Assembly (NCBI GenBank): GCA_034437075.1
Contig: DAOTVD010000408.1
Coordinates: 1-21,230 of the forward strand
From: DAOTVD01 sp034437075
GTDB taxonomy: Bacteria > Chloroflexota > Anaerolineae > Aggregatilineales > J027
Reading direction: 5' to 3'
DNA: 21,230 bases
The position numbers were made by a program, and so were the translations under genes. Shown here in pieces: positions 1 to 7,123 of the stretch. The stretch's first letter is position 1. The number at the start of each line of letters is the position of its first letter. The notes beneath the pieces were generated by a model that saw only the letters and a list, made by a program, of their open reading frames with translations, did no database searches and had not been told where the DNA came from.

Positions 1-58
1 CCAAACGCCGCTTTGCGGCTGGTAGAGGGGGAAAACGACCCGAAACCGACACTTTTTG

Positions 59-96
59 CCCCTCTCCCAGGGCTGAAAGCCCGTTTGGGAGAGGGG
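59..96. repeat. Palindromic intergenic repeat (hairpin element)
   Basis: An 11-base arm CCCCTCTCCCA (59-69) is perfectly complementary to TGGGAGAGGGG (86-96). Inside it a second stem GGGCT/AGCCC (70-74 with 78-82) closes on a GAA loop, so the unit folds almost end to end. A G-rich tail continues to about 109. There is no T-tract, so it is unlikely to be a plain terminator. From memory, similar CCCTCTCCC...GGGAGAGGGG units are dispersed between genes in many bacterial genomes; a genome-wide copy count would decide. A smaller hairpin, GCCGC/GCGGC (7-11 with 15-19), lies just upstream. Confidence 0.6.
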
Positions 97-116
97 TTGG
101 GGTGAGGGCTGAGTAG

Positions 117-398
117 TTACGTATTTTCCTTATAACGGATAACGGCCAAAAATCGAAACGCGGTCCAACACCTCGTTATGGCAATAAGCTCAACTACGAT
201 CAGCTACTGCCTGAATACCTGGTTTGCAGCGTAGACGAAGGCGATTATCATGTTCAGACCTATCAATCAAATGCCCGTCTACCATAAAGACTATCCCGAC
301 CGCTTAACTGTTGTGGTGCTGGTCAAAACCCATCGCGTCACGGGCAAGCGCGGACATGTTATCTTGTTTAGCATTGACCTCAACTTGAGCGCCAACGC
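117..398 (+). pseudogene. Remnant of an IS transposase (DDE, IS4-like), truncated at both ends and frameshifted
   Basis: Reading from about 132 in the frame open from 117 gives transposase-like text, including KRGPTPRYGNKLNYDQLLPEYL and EGDYHVQTYQ, up to a TAA at 285-287. The match then continues one base out of frame with KDYPDRLTVVVLVKTH and GKRGHVILFSIDLNLSA up to about 393-398. This order (RYG...LDY...EYL, E-G-DY, VVVxVKTH, RxxVILFSTDL) is what I recall from the central part of DDE transposases annotated as IS4-like in many bacteria. The N-terminal part and the region after the STDL-like strand, including the usual YYxxRFQIE segment, are missing. The frameshift lies at about 270-283. The fragment cannot encode an active enzyme. 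The family assignment rests on motif memory. Confidence 0.6.
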
Positions 399-524
399 GA
401 GCTCGACGATAGTTCGGATAGCGCGATTCGCCAATCCATCGACAATATCATGGATCAGATTCGCAATGCATTCAACAGCCTGACTGGCTCGTCGGATGAT
501 TCCAACCAAAACAAACAGCCATAG
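378..524 (+). pseudogene. 3'-terminal fragment of an unidentified gene, joined to the transposase remnant
   Basis: A frame open from 378 to a TAG at 522-524 reads ELDDSSDSAIRQSIDNIMDQ, then IRNAFNSLTGSSDDSNQNKQP. An amphipathic helix followed by a Ser/Asp/Asn/Gln-rich tail is typical of a real protein C-terminus. No start codon with a ribosome binding site precedes it (the only in-frame ATG is at 450), and the sequence just upstream is transposase-like in another frame. It therefore looks like the end of a gene whose front was lost when the mobile element inserted or was deleted. The terminator at 561-591 belongs to it. I do not recognise the parent protein. Confidence 0.45.
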
Positions 525-560
525 GCTTCATTTCGCAGGCAACACCCAGGCGCTAATGCG

Positions 561-591
561 AGGCTGGTATCCATAACCCCAGCCTTTTTTT
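561..591 (+). terminator. Intrinsic terminator
   Basis: AGGCTGG (561-567) pairs perfectly with CCAGCCT (579-585) across an 11-base loop and is followed by seven T residues (585-591). It lies 37 bases after the stop of the truncated upstream gene and ahead of the glycosyltransferase. Confidence 0.75.
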
Positions 592-601
592 ATATTTGGG
601 G

Positions 602-607
602 TACAAT
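602..607 (+). promoter_or_regulatory. Possible -10 box for the glycosyltransferase gene
   Basis: TACAAT follows directly after the upstream terminator, with no clear -35 box at the right spacing. If it is used, transcription starts near 613. That excludes the most upstream ATG (606) as a start codon and supports the start at 645. Confidence 0.3.
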
Positions 608-644
608 GACGCCGTTTGCAACCTGGATGATGAGCAACGGCATA

Positions 645-1784
645 ATGACCATCAAAATTGTGATGATTATTTCCAGTATGCGGCGTGGCGGGCGCGAGCG
701 CGTCGCGCTGGATGTGCTAACGGGCCTAGACAATACCCGCTTTGATCCGCTGCTGGTGGTGATGAAAAATGGCGATTTACTGGACGAAGCCCCGCCGGAG
801 CGTGTGCGCGCGCGTTTGGCGGCTTTTCGCGGGGATGTGGCGGGTTATACCTGGCGGCTGTGGTGGCTTCTGCGGCGCGAACAGCCTCAGCTGATCATAT
901 GCGTAGGCAATCGTTGGGATAGTGCCGTGGCGCGGCTCCTGGCGCCCCTAGCCGGGGTGCGCGCCGTTGTGCTAGAACTGCATGGCGTGCTGGACCCCCA
1001 CACCGCGCAGATGACCCCCTTCGACCGCTGGCTCAAACCCTTAACGACGCACTACATCGCTATTGGCGAACACATGCAAACCTACCTGCGCGAGCGCGAA
1101 GGTATCCCCCCGCAGGCCATCACCTTGATACCCAACGGCATTGATACCGCCCGCTATCAACCCCTCGGTAAGGACGCGCGGCGGGACGGGCGCCAGCAAC
1201 ACTTTGGGTTAACGGGGACGGAGCCGCTGGTCGGATGTGTGGCAGGCTTGCGCCCAGAGAAGAACCATGCGCTGTTGTTACGCGCGTTCGCGCGGTTGCT
1301 TAGCACCCTGCCAGATGCGCAGCTTGTGCTGGTGGGCGACGGCACAGAACGGGCGCGCATCCAGGCGACGATTGCGGAATTAAAGCTGGACGCGCGGGTG
1401 CATGTGCTGGGCCAGCGCGCGGATGTGGCCGACCTGATGCCGTTGTTCGACATCCATGTTTTGTCGTCGCACACCGAAGCAGCGCCATTGGTGATCTTAG
1501 AAGCGGGCGCGTGTGGCGTGCCGACAGTCTCGACCCGTGTGGGTGGCGTGCCCGATTTGATCGCGCATGGCGAAACGGGCTGGCTAACCCCGCCCCACGA
1601 TGCCGACGCGCTCGCTGCGGGAATGCATCGCCTGCTGAGCGACTCGGCAGAACGCCAGCGACTCGGCGCGGCGTTGCGCCAGCAGGTGCTAGCGCGCTAT
1701 AGCCTGCGAGCGGCCTTGGTCGCCCGCGAAGCACTATTCGAGCGGCTCGTGACGCCACATGAACCCAAGATAGGCTCTCGCTGA
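645..1784 (+). CDS. Glycosyltransferase family 4 (GT-B fold)
   Basis: A 379-residue retaining glycosyltransferase of the GT4/GT1-like group, which moves a sugar from a nucleotide-sugar donor to a lipid, glycan or small-molecule acceptor in the cytosol. Visible marks are the N-terminal beta strand with a Gly-rich loop (TIKIVMIISSMRRGG), the linker motif IPNGID at about residues 162-167, the donor-domain start GLRPEKN at about 201-207, and the EX7E catalytic/donor motif at about 278-286 (E-AAPLVIL-E), followed by GVPTVSTRVGGVPDLI. ATG 645 is chosen because the mature fold begins there; starts at 606, 627 and 630 are in frame but add a non-conserved tail. Neighbours give no acceptor, so the substrate is unknown. 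It is transcribed alone. Confidence 0.9.
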   Translation: MTIKIVMIISSMRRGGRERVALDVLTGLDNTRFDPLLVVMKNGDLLDEAPPERVRARLAAFRGDVAGYTWRLWWLLRREQPQLIICVGNRWDSAVARLLAPLAGVRAVVLELHGVLDPHTAQMTPFDRWLKPLTTHYIAIGEHMQTYLREREGIPPQAITLIPNGIDTARYQPLGKDARRDGRQQHFGLTGTEPLVGCVAGLRPEKNHALLLRAFARLLSTLPDAQLVLVGDGTERARIQATIAELKLDARVHVLGQRADVADLMPLFDIHVLSSHTEAAPLVILEAGACGVPTVSTRVGGVPDLIAHGETGWLTPPHDADALAAGMHRLLSDSAERQRLGAALRQQVLARYSLRAALVAREALFERLVTPHEPKIGSR

Positions 1785-1798
1785 ATATCGGGTGAGAG
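1775..1798 (+). terminator. Weak hairpin at the end of the glycosyltransferase gene
   Basis: CTCTCGC (1775-1781) pairs with GTGAGAG (1792-1798) with one G-T wobble. The hairpin overlaps the stop codon and is followed only by TCTTTACAAATTT rather than a clean T-tract, so termination would be partial at best. Confidence 0.3.
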
Positions 1799-1869
1799 TC
1801 TTTACAAATTTGTAATAACTCTGGCTTATCATGGGTCAGAGTACCAGTTCAGTTTACGAGGTATCGACC

Positions 1870-3684
1870 GTGACGAGTACAAAACAAACCCGCTTGCAAA
1901 CCAACCTGCTGATCAGCCTGGGGTTGATGGCCGCTTTAACCGCGCTATTGTTCTTTTCTGAACAAGTCGTGGGCACCGCATTGCCCGCGTTTGACCTGAT
2001 GGATATGTTAATCCGTGAATTGCCGGGGGGCGTTATCACCTTCGGCATTGACGCCATGAGCGAACTCTTCCTGGCCATTGACCTGGGGCCGAATCTGGAC
2101 GAAACCGCCAAAACCGCCGAACAAGTGATGGCCGTTTTGCAATTCGTGCTTATTGGCACCGTGCTAGGCTTAGTGACCATTGCGCTAGCCGACCGCTTGC
2201 GCGGCAAGGCTTTCCAGGGAACTTGGTGGGGCGTTGGCTTGGCGGCGGGTGCGTTGTTTGGTGTGGTCTTCGCGATTATCAGCGCCGAATATAACGTGTC
2301 GGCAGAAGCCAGCACCATGACGACCAGCCTGGTGATTATCGGCGCCTTTATGGTTTGGGGCGTGGCGCATATGTTCATCCAGCAACGGCTATTCACGCTG
2401 GAAGACAAAATCGCGGCGGCCAAAGTGCGCGCCGCCTCCGCTGATGCGCCAACAGCCTCCCCGCAGAAAGACGAGCCGAGGGAAAAAAACCGCAACCCCC
2501 AAATTTATGTGCTAGATCGGCGGCGTTTTCTCATTCAGGTGGGCGCCTCTAGCGCGACTGTGACGCTCGTCGGCGCGGGTTTGGGCGCATTTTTAGGGGA
2601 CTCCGATGGCGAGGATGTGCAAGGCCAGGGTTTGGAAGCCGCGCTGGAAGCCGAGCGCTTTAGCACGCCCACCGAATACCCCAGCCATGTCGATGACTTG
2701 GAGCTTGCGCCCGGCACCCGCCCAGAGTACACACCGCTGGAAGATCACTATCGTATTGACATCAATTCGGGCCGTGTGCCGACCGTTGACCGTCCCGATT
2801 ATACGCTGACCATTGGCGGCTTAGTGGCCACGCCGCTGACCCTCACTTACGAGGACATCGCCGGGGCAGAAATGCGCGCTACAGCGTTAAACGAAAATAA
2901 CGACGACGCCGAAGCGACCCCCGAACCCCCCGAAGAACGCCGCTACCAACCCATTAACCAATTCGTGACGCTTAGCTGCATTTCGAATCGCATCGCTGGT
3001 TCACTCATCAGCACCACGCGCTGGACGGGCATCCCGATGCAAGACATTTTGGCGGATATGGAACTCGAAGAAGACGCCGCCTGGATTCGCATCGACTCGG
3101 TGGATGGCTTTTACGAATATCTGTCGATTGAGGATGTCATGAACGACCGCCGCGTGATGCTCACCTATGCCTGGGATGGCGTGCCCTTGCCCGACCGCCA
3201 CGGCTGGCCGCTGCGCATCTACATCCCGAACCGTTACGGCATGAAGCAGCCCAAATGGATCACCGATATGGAAGTCGTCGCGGACTGGGAACCCGGCTAT
3301 TGGGTCGAGCGCGGTTGGAGCCGCGAGGCCCTGGTGCGCACGACCTCCGTCATTGATAATGTCGCCGTGGATGAGATCATCGAAGAAGCGGATGGTAGCA
3401 TGGTCGTGCCGATTGGCGGTATCGCCTATTCTGGCGAGCGCCAGATTTCGCGCGTGGAAGTCCGCGTGGATGATGGCGAATGGCAAGAGGCGCAAATCAA
3501 AACCCCGCTGTCGGATACGACTTGGGTCGTCTGGCGCTACGATTGGCCCTTTGCAGAAGGCGAACATACCTTCACGGTGCGCACCTACGAAGGCGATGGC
3601 ACGCCGCAAGTTGAACAAGAAGCCGGTGTGCGCCCCGATGGCGCCACGGGTTATCACGATGTCCAGGAAGACATCAGCGCCTAA
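1870..3684 (+). CDS. Membrane-anchored molybdopterin-dependent oxidoreductase, sulfite oxidase type, with N-terminal four-TM domain
   Basis: Predicted oxidoreductase of the sulfite oxidase/MsrP superfamily, with its catalytic domain outside the cytoplasmic membrane. Numbering from the in-frame ATG at 1831: four hydrophobic segments (about 25-45, 99-120, 131-152, 164-184), then a second export signal with the twin-arginine-like motif DRRRFLI (229-235) and a fifth hydrophobic stretch (to about 256). The Mo-pterin domain runs from about 310 to 480, with the expected molybdenum-ligand Cys383 in TLSCISNRIAG and the blocks WTGIPMQDIL and IPNRYGMKQPKWI. A C-terminal Mo-co dimerisation domain follows (about 490-600). 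GTG 1870 is preferred because ACGAGG lies 8 bases upstream; ATG 1831 has no such site and overlaps a possible -10 (TATCAT, 1827-1832). An acidic insert (about 350-371) precedes the Cys loop. Substrate and electron acceptor are unknown; no partner cytochrome is adjacent. Confidence 0.85.
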   Translation: MTSTKQTRLQTNLLISLGLMAALTALLFFSEQVVGTALPAFDLMDMLIRELPGGVITFGIDAMSELFLAIDLGPNLDETAKTAEQVMAVLQFVLIGTVLGLVTIALADRLRGKAFQGTWWGVGLAAGALFGVVFAIISAEYNVSAEASTMTTSLVIIGAFMVWGVAHMFIQQRLFTLEDKIAAAKVRAASADAPTASPQKDEPREKNRNPQIYVLDRRRFLIQVGASSATVTLVGAGLGAFLGDSDGEDVQGQGLEAALEAERFSTPTEYPSHVDDLELAPGTRPEYTPLEDHYRIDINSGRVPTVDRPDYTLTIGGLVATPLTLTYEDIAGAEMRATALNENNDDAEATPEPPEERRYQPINQFVTLSCISNRIAGSLISTTRWTGIPMQDILADMELEEDAAWIRIDSVDGFYEYLSIEDVMNDRRVMLTYAWDGVPLPDRHGWPLRIYIPNRYGMKQPKWITDMEVVADWEPGYWVERGWSREALVRTTSVIDNVAVDEIIEEADGSMVVPIGGIAYSGERQISRVEVRVDDGEWQEAQIKTPLSDTTWVVWRYDWPFAEGEHTFTVRTYEGDGTPQVEQEAGVRPDGATGYHDVQEDISA

Positions 3685-3705
3685 CGGTTTTCCCACGTTA
3701 GCGAG

Positions 3706-3739
3706 CGCCCGGCATGGTGAACCCGTGCGGGGCGTTTTT
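3706..3739 (+). terminator. Intrinsic terminator after the molybdo-oxidoreductase gene
   Basis: CGCCCGGCAT (3706-3715) pairs with GTGCGGGGCG (3725-3734) over ten positions with one mismatch and one wobble, followed by five T residues (3735-3739). It separates the oxidoreductase gene from the TetR/ABC operon. Confidence 0.75.
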
Positions 3740-3754
3740 GATTCATCGCCCGGC

Positions 3755-3807
3755 TTGACACCGCGCTAAAAATAGCATAGTCTAAAAATGAACGAGCGTT
3801 CGTTCAT
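3755..3807 (+). promoter_or_regulatory. Promoter and TetR-type operator of the exporter operon
   Basis: A consensus -35 box TTGACA (3755-3760) is followed after 17 bases by a weak -10 candidate TAGTCT (3778-3783). Immediately downstream lies an inverted repeat ATGAACGA-GCGT-TCGTTCAT (3788-3807), with perfect 8-base arms and a 4-base spacer. It would overlap the transcription start. Its size, symmetry and place just ahead of a TetR gene are what is known of TetR self-operators, so negative autoregulation relieved by a ligand is inferred. Confidence 0.65.
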
Positions 3808-3842
3808 AAATTTCAAATAAAGAGATTTGCACGGTTTTGACC

Positions 3843-4451
3843 ATGAGCCCCAAACGCGAAGACGCCGCCGAAAAAATCCTAGATGCCGCCGAAAGCCTGT
3901 TTTTATCACACGGCTACAGCGGAACGAGCATGCGCGACATCGCGCGCGCGGCGGGTTATCGGTCTGTGGCGGGGTTGTATAACCACTTTACAGACAAAGA
4001 AACCTTGTTCGAAGCGCTTTTGATCGCACGTAGCCCCTACGACGAGATTTTTGAGATTTTGCAAAACATCCCTACCGACCACGCGGCAAATTATTTGCCG
4101 CAATTGTTCGAAACGCTCGCGGTTTTTATGCAAGACCATATCAATTTCTTGCAATTGGTGTTGCTCGATTTCTTAGAGTTTGACGCCGCCCATATGCAAG
4201 CGCTTATCACCGACCGCAGCCAGCAGATCATGCCGATTGTGGCACGTTTGGGGGGCTTGCCGGGTCTACGCGCAGACATCCCGCCCCTGATTTTGATCCG
4301 GCTCGTGGCGATACAACTTTTTGGCTATACCCTGACTCAGAACATCCTGCCCGCCGCCATCTTGGACGCTCATCCGCCGCAGGAATGGCGGGCGCATGTC
4401 CAAAATTTGCTGATGCGCGGGCTTATTGAAGAGGACAACGACCATGCATGA
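3843..4451 (+). CDS. TetR family transcriptional regulator
   Basis: A DNA-binding repressor of about 202 residues. The N-terminal helix-turn-helix spans about residues 8-57: AAEKILDAAESLF, then GTSMRDIARAAGY, then GLYNHFTDKETLFEALL, the canonical TetR pattern. The rest is a helical ligand-binding/dimerisation domain without a recognisable ligand signature. ATG 3843 is taken as start; a TTG two codons earlier (3837) is nearer to the weak AAAGAG site and cannot be excluded. It is the first gene of an operon whose second gene starts before this one stops (8-base overlap), so repressor and transporter are made together. It most likely binds the palindrome at 3788-3807 and senses a substrate of the exporter. 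Confidence 0.9.
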   Translation: MSPKREDAAEKILDAAESLFLSHGYSGTSMRDIARAAGYRSVAGLYNHFTDKETLFEALLIARSPYDEIFEILQNIPTDHAANYLPQLFETLAVFMQDHINFLQLVLLDFLEFDAAHMQALITDRSQQIMPIVARLGGLPGLRADIPPLILIRLVAIQLFGYTLTQNILPAAILDAHPPQEWRAHVQNLLMRGLIEEDNDHA

Positions 4452-5166
4452 TACAGCAGTACATGTGCAAGCTGTGCACAAAACATTCGGTACAGTGCAG
4501 GCCCTGCGCGGATTGACCTTATGCGTCCGCCAGGGGGAGATTTATGGCTTGCTCGGCCCAAATGGTGCCGGTAAAAGCACCCTCATTCGCTCGATTGTGG
4601 GCCTGTATAAACCGGACCGTGGAACGATTACCGTGCTGGGGCAAGCCATGCCGAATAAAGCCATCCTGGGGCGCGTGGGCTACATGACGCAGGCTTCCGC
4701 GCTGTATGACGACCTCACGATCTGGCAGAATGTCGCCTTTTTTGCCGGGATTTCGGGCAAGCGGGATGCGGACGCCATCGCGCAGGCGATTGAATTTGTC
4801 GATCTGCTCGACCGCAAAAATAGCCGGGTGGGTACGCTCTCCGGCGGGATGCGCCAGCGCGTGTCTTTGGCCTCGGTGCTGGTGCATAACCCAGATTTGA
4901 TCTTGCTAGACGAACCGACCGTGGGCATTGATCCGCAATTGCGCGCTCAATTCTGGGAGAACTTCCGGCGCATGACCGCGCGCGGCGTGACGCTCATCGT
5001 TAGCAGCCATGTGATGGACGAGGCCGAGCGCTGCGACCGGCTCGGCTTCGTGCGCGCGGGCCAATTGCTGGCCGAGGGTTCCGCCGATGACTTACGCGCC
5101 CAAACAGGCGAAACCGATTTAGAAGCGGCTTTCTTAGCCTTTGCCGCGCATAAAGGAGAAGCATAA
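4444..5166 (+). CDS. ABC transporter ATP-binding protein (CcmA/DrrA-type exporter subunit)
   Basis: A 240-residue nucleotide-binding subunit that powers an ABC-2 exporter. All motifs are present: Walker A GPNGAGKS (38-45), Q-loop Gln83, signature LSGGM (132-136), Walker B LILLDEP (152-158) and switch His189 in SSHVMDEAERCDR. The pattern is that of the drug/polysaccharide-export ATPases related to DrrA and NatA. ATG 4444 is chosen because GAGG lies 9 bases upstream, inside the TetR gene; the reading frame overlaps the TetR stop by 8 bases. The permease starts 2 bases after this stop. Export of a toxic or signalling compound is inferred from the TetR partner; the substrate is unknown. Confidence 0.92.
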   Translation: MHDTAVHVQAVHKTFGTVQALRGLTLCVRQGEIYGLLGPNGAGKSTLIRSIVGLYKPDRGTITVLGQAMPNKAILGRVGYMTQASALYDDLTIWQNVAFFAGISGKRDADAIAQAIEFVDLLDRKNSRVGTLSGGMRQRVSLASVLVHNPDLILLDEPTVGIDPQLRAQFWENFRRMTARGVTLIVSSHVMDEAERCDRLGFVRAGQLLAEGSADDLRAQTGETDLEAAFLAFAAHKGEA

Positions 5167-5167
5167 C

Positions 5168-6301
5168 ATGGGACGCATCACGAGTTTGGCGCAGCGGGTC
5201 ATGCTGCAATTATTGGCTGATAAGCGCACCTTGGCGCTGATGTTGGTCGTGCCTGTGGTGTTGCTCGTCGTGGCGAGTTTGCTCATCCGCCTGGAACCGA
5301 GCAGCATCACTGTGGCGGTCGTGAATCAAGATGAGGGGTATACAGTGGGCGCGCGCGAGGTCAACCTAGGTGAGCGCTATGTCGTGCTACTCTCCGAAAA
5401 TGATGCCATTGACGTGCAAACCCCAGACGCGCAAGCCGCCCAGGCCCGCCTGGCAGATGGCGAACTCGACGCCCTGATTACCCTACCGCCGGACTTCAGC
5501 GAAGGGGTCGCCACCACCCAAACGCTGACGCTTCCGGTGCAATACGAAGGCTCGAATCCGAGCATCGCGGCCAACCTGAGCCGCATGTTCGAGCGTAGCG
5601 CGCTCCAAGCGACGCAAAGTCTCGTCGTGTTGGATACCGCCGGGGTGCCAGAATTGAACATCACGCTGGCGGAGACCTACGAAAATGGTGGCGCGGACTT
5701 CGACACATTGGATTATATGGCCCCGGCGTTAATCGGCATGTTCGTCTTCATGTTCGTCTTTTTGCTCACGAGCGTCTCGTTTTTGCGCGAACGCATGGCG
5801 GGCACGCTGGAACGCTTGCAGGCCACGCCCATCCATTCCCTAGAAATCATCACAGGCTATATGCTGGGCTTTCTGTTGTTCGGCCTGGTGCAAAGCATCG
5901 TGATTTTGCTGTTCACCGTTTTTGTGATGGATGTGCACTATACGGGCAATCTGCTGAATGTGTTCGTGGTGGAAGCCCTGCTGGTGATCGTGGCCGTTAA
6001 TTTGGGGATTTTCCTGAGCACCTTCGCGCGCAATGAATTTCAGGTGTTGCAGTTTATGCCCTTGGTGGTGGTGTCGCAATTCTTCCTGGGCGGGGTTGTG
6101 TGGGCCGTGGAAGATATGCCGGGCTGGCTGCAACCCATCGCGGAGCTTATGCCGTTGACCCACGCCACCGACGCATTGCGAGGGGTCATGATCGAAGGCG
6201 CCAGCCTGGGGAATGTGTGGGCCTCTTTGCTGGCTTTGGTTGGGCTGGGGCTGGTGGTGCTCTTGCTTTCGGCGCAGTCGGCCAGCCGGGCGCGGATATA
6301 A
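5168..6301 (+). CDS. ABC-2 type transporter permease
   Basis: A 377-residue membrane subunit for the preceding ATPase. One N-terminal TM helix (about 21-40) is followed by a large extracytoplasmic domain (about 42-180), then five TM helices (about 184-205, 224-246, 255-275, 287-307, 340-362). This is the ABC2_membrane_3 layout. The cytoplasmic loop ERMAGTLERLQATPI (about 208-222) is the conserved coupling segment of the family, and the LxxLxPLTHATDALRG stretch near residues 330-340 is also typical. ATG 5168 has AAGGAG at 5153-5158, 9 bases upstream. It closes the TetR-ATPase-permease operon. Confidence 0.92.
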   Translation: MGRITSLAQRVMLQLLADKRTLALMLVVPVVLLVVASLLIRLEPSSITVAVVNQDEGYTVGAREVNLGERYVVLLSENDAIDVQTPDAQAAQARLADGELDALITLPPDFSEGVATTQTLTLPVQYEGSNPSIAANLSRMFERSALQATQSLVVLDTAGVPELNITLAETYENGGADFDTLDYMAPALIGMFVFMFVFLLTSVSFLRERMAGTLERLQATPIHSLEIITGYMLGFLLFGLVQSIVILLFTVFVMDVHYTGNLLNVFVVEALLVIVAVNLGIFLSTFARNEFQVLQFMPLVVVSQFFLGGVVWAVEDMPGWLQPIAELMPLTHATDALRGVMIEGASLGNVWASLLALVGLGLVVLLLSAQSASRARI

Positions 6302-6343
6302 GCGCGGTTTTGCGCTACAATCGGGGGTATCGTTAAAAAGGAG
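6301..6343 (+). promoter_or_regulatory. Possible promoter and strong ribosome binding site for the 6351 gene
   Basis: TACAAT (6316-6321) follows a small AGCGC/GCGCT hairpin (6301-6305 with 6312-6316), with no good -35 box. AAGGAG at 6338-6343 sits 7 bases before ATG 6351 and decides that start. The gene may also be read through from the ABC operon. Confidence 0.35.
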
Positions 6344-6350
6344 CCCAATT

Positions 6351-7106
6351 ATGCAACGCATCTTTCTGACCCTGGTGGTTATGGCGCTCTTCATTCCCGC
6401 TTCGTCGCTCCTCGCCCAGCCGCCCGACTCCCCCGATTATACGACCTTCACCAGCCAACGCAGCCTATACAGCGTCGAGTATCCGCAGAGTTGGCGCGTG
6501 GTCGTGCCGAATGGTAGTCGTTCGCTCGTCGTGACCGATATGGAAGAAAGCGCCCTGCTGTCCTTCTTCATCAATGACGAACTCAGCGCGGATGATTACG
6601 TGCTGTACGCCGAGCCGTTTTCGCCGGAGTTGTTCGCTTTTGCCGTAGAAGAAGACATCACGCCGGAGACGACGCCCGAAGACCTGTTGCGTTTGGCGTC
6701 TAGCATTTTCTTCCCGACAGATTCCGAAGCCGTGTCGGATGAAGTTTACGAGTTAGGTGAAACGCAGATCATCGAGCGCGCGGATGGCATCCCGATGGCT
6801 GTGGCCACGCTGTCCAATTCGCAGGTCAACGGCTGGTTGATTCTGTTCCGCACGGCGGATGATGTCATCGTGATAGCGCGCGCGCTGACCGGGCCAGATT
6901 CGGAATTCGAACCCTATGAAACGGTCACGCGCGAGATGCTCGACACCTTGCAGATCGACCCGCAGGTAATCGCCGCGCTTGAAGGCGATGGCGACGATGG
7001 CACGTCCGACTCGACTCAGGAGATGACGCCCACGCCCGATCCCGTTGATACAGATGGGGCCGATGACGATGCTCCGCCGCCCGTGGCTACCGAAGACGCG
7101 GATTAA
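6351..7106 (+). CDS. Secreted protein of unknown function with acidic C-terminal tail
   Basis: A 251-residue protein with a classical signal peptide (MQRIFLTLVVMALF, predicted cleavage after SLLAQ, about residue 22). The mature part begins TTFTSQRSLYSVEYPQSWRV, a 'surface protein with YPxxW' opening loosely like the PsbP/Mog1-type domains found in many secreted bacterial proteins, followed by an alpha/beta region to about residue 205. The last 45 residues are Asp/Thr/Pro-rich (TPTPDPVDTDGADDD), probably disordered. A longer in-frame start exists inside the permease gene, but the ribosome binding site at 6338-6343 supports ATG 6351. No catalytic residues recognised. Its place after the exporter may be coincidental. 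Confidence 0.8.
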   Translation: MQRIFLTLVVMALFIPASSLLAQPPDSPDYTTFTSQRSLYSVEYPQSWRVVVPNGSRSLVVTDMEESALLSFFINDELSADDYVLYAEPFSPELFAFAVEEDITPETTPEDLLRLASSIFFPTDSEAVSDEVYELGETQIIERADGIPMAVATLSNSQVNGWLILFRTADDVIVIARALTGPDSEFEPYETVTREMLDTLQIDPQVIAALEGDGDDGTSDSTQEMTPTPDPVDTDGADDDAPPPVATEDAD

Positions 7107-7123
7107 ACAGTCCCCCGCGCGCA

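Noticed and set aside
250..483. 77-residue plus-strand open frame starting at ATG 250
   Set aside because: Its first half is the transposase remnant after the frameshift and its second half is out-of-frame reading of the unrelated C-terminal fragment; not a gene.
1300..1758. 152-residue minus-strand open frame inside the glycosyltransferase gene
   Set aside because: Arg/Pro/Ala-rich shadow of a clearly coding GT4 sequence on the other strand.
3001..3696. 231-residue minus-strand open frame opposite the molybdo-oxidoreductase
   Set aside because: Long, but the opposite strand carries conserved sulfite-oxidase motifs; composition is that of an antisense shadow.
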